Position numbers and translations under genes: made by a program. This document shows, piece by piece, positions 6,111 through 6,437 of a stretch of DNA of 6,437 nt. The notes beneath the pieces were generated by a model. The model saw nothing but the letters and a program-made list of their open reading frames with translations, was not told where the DNA came from and searched no databases. The stretch spans positions 1 to 6,437 of the forward strand of contig CABSBK010000066.1 of assembly GCA_902475865.1 (NCBI GenBank), in the 5' to 3' direction. Within the stretch, counting starts at the first letter, position 1; every line of letters starts with the position of its first letter. This DNA comes from an uncultured Collinsella sp. GTDB lineage: Bacteria > Actinomycetota > Coriobacteriia > Coriobacteriales > Coriobacteriaceae.

Positions 6111-6437
6111 GCGCGTCCGCGCAGCTCGATGTTTTGGATATCGTCGAAGTCGATGGCGATATCCCTGAGTTTGAGCAGCTTGAACGCGGGTAGCACTTCG
6201 TCGAGAATGCCGGTGCGGCTACGATAGCCGTATGTATCGTAATAGGTGACGCGCACTAGGTCACCGCGTTTGAGGCCCTCGAGCTTTTGCGAAAGCTCGA
6301 GGGCTTTTTCTTCTGTGAGTTCGCATTTTGGCTCGGCGCTGATCTCTTGTTTACGCACAAGCTCGTAGTATCCCGTTAGGGCGGCAAAGGGCATAAACTG
6401 CGCGGCACGGCCGGCACGGACGGCGCCGTTGGCGGTG
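6107..6437 (-). CDS. YolD-like protein (5' truncated by window edge)
   Basis: The frame is open to the right edge: before the in-frame ATG at 6394 it reads ANGAVRAGRAAQF, continuous with MPFAALTGYYELV. The RAAQFMPFAALxGYY motif is the family hallmark, so the ATG at 6394 is internal and the gene starts beyond 6437. About 110 residues are visible. They include the helical ELTEEKALELSQKLEGLK and a beta-rich end with VRVTYYDTYGYRSRTG and IAIDFDDIQNIEL, as in YolD-like (WYL-adjacent, DUF1811-type small) proteins; the family name is from memory. In Firmicutes such genes often sit beside a Y-family DNA polymerase (UmuC/DinB-like) gene and are linked to the SOS response, so one is likely just outside the window. 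The stop codon overlaps that of the convergent surface protein gene. A plus-strand terminator is embedded in its coding sequence at 6275-6309. Confidence 0.83.
   Translation of the reverse strand, partial: TANGAVRAGRAAQFMPFAALTGYYELVRKQEISAEPKCELTEEKALELSQKLEGLKRGDLVRVTYYDTYGYRSRTGILDEVLPAFKLLKLRDIAIDFDDIQNIELRGRA
6275..6309 (+). terminator. Rho-independent terminator embedded in the opposite-strand YolD-like gene
   Basis: A perfect 13-bp stem (6275-6287 GCCCTCGAGCTTT with 6292-6304 AAAGCTCGAGGGC) closes a TGCG tetraloop. It is followed by TTTTT (6305-6309) and then CTTCT. It lies 165 nt past the surface protein stop and is the only good terminator downstream of it. On the minus strand the hairpin is followed by CTCAAACG with no T-run, so it should not stop YolD-like transcription. 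Confidence 0.85.

Noticed and set aside
6216..6230. Hairpin CGGCTA-CGA-TAGCCG as a terminator for the surface protein gene
   Set aside because: Only six base pairs and no T-run after it; the hairpin at 6275-6309 is far better.

Overview
The window looks like chromosome of an anaerobic, Gram-positive, moderately GC-rich gut actinobacterium, most likely a Collinsella-like member of the Coriobacteriia. This is an inference from four things: GC-biased codon use with AT-rich spacers, a clostridial-type flavodoxin paired with a DUF3793 protein, a sortase-type surface protein, and a YolD-like gene. No rRNA, tRNA, CRISPR array, insertion sequence or integrase was seen.

Layout. (1) Positions 1-1464, plus strand: the end of a polar amino acid ABC transporter operon. 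It holds a permease truncated by the left edge and its GlnQ/HisP-type ATPase, closed by a very strong 16-bp-stem terminator at 1490-1525. (2) Positions 1582-2754, minus strand: a two-gene operon read DUF3793 protein then flavodoxin. It starts from a well-formed promoter at 2793-2820. Between the -10 and the GTG start lies a possible DtxR/IdeR-like half-conserved iron box. The DUF3793 protein carries an unusual cluster of six cysteines. (3) Positions 2929-3312, plus strand and divergent: a small membrane-anchored protein with a juxtamembrane CC pair and a C-terminal HMA metal-binding domain (GMSCDGC). It is preceded by a CsoR-like operator at 2882-2900. (4) Positions 3313-3584: a 272-base spacer without genes, holding an imperfect hairpin and the leader of the next gene. 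(5) Positions 3585-6110: a large secreted, wall-anchored beta-propeller protein with a signal peptide, seven recognisable blade motifs, an acidic helical insert before the last blade, a Pro/Thr/Gly stalk and a variant sorting signal (LPHAGD). (6) Positions 6107-6437, minus strand: the 3' part of a YolD-like gene that converges on the surface protein gene. The two stop codons overlap in a CTAG palindrome.

How the parts fit. The transporter is a self-contained nutrient uptake operon. The divergent middle block reads as a metal/redox module: flavodoxin commonly substitutes for ferredoxin when iron is short, and the facing gene encodes a metal-binding protein with a copper-type operator. The most structural surprise is at the right end. 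The only good intrinsic terminator for the surface protein gene (13-bp perfect stem plus T-run, 6275-6309) lies inside the coding sequence of the opposite-strand YolD-like gene. The surface-protein transcript should therefore carry about 165-200 nt antisense to that gene.
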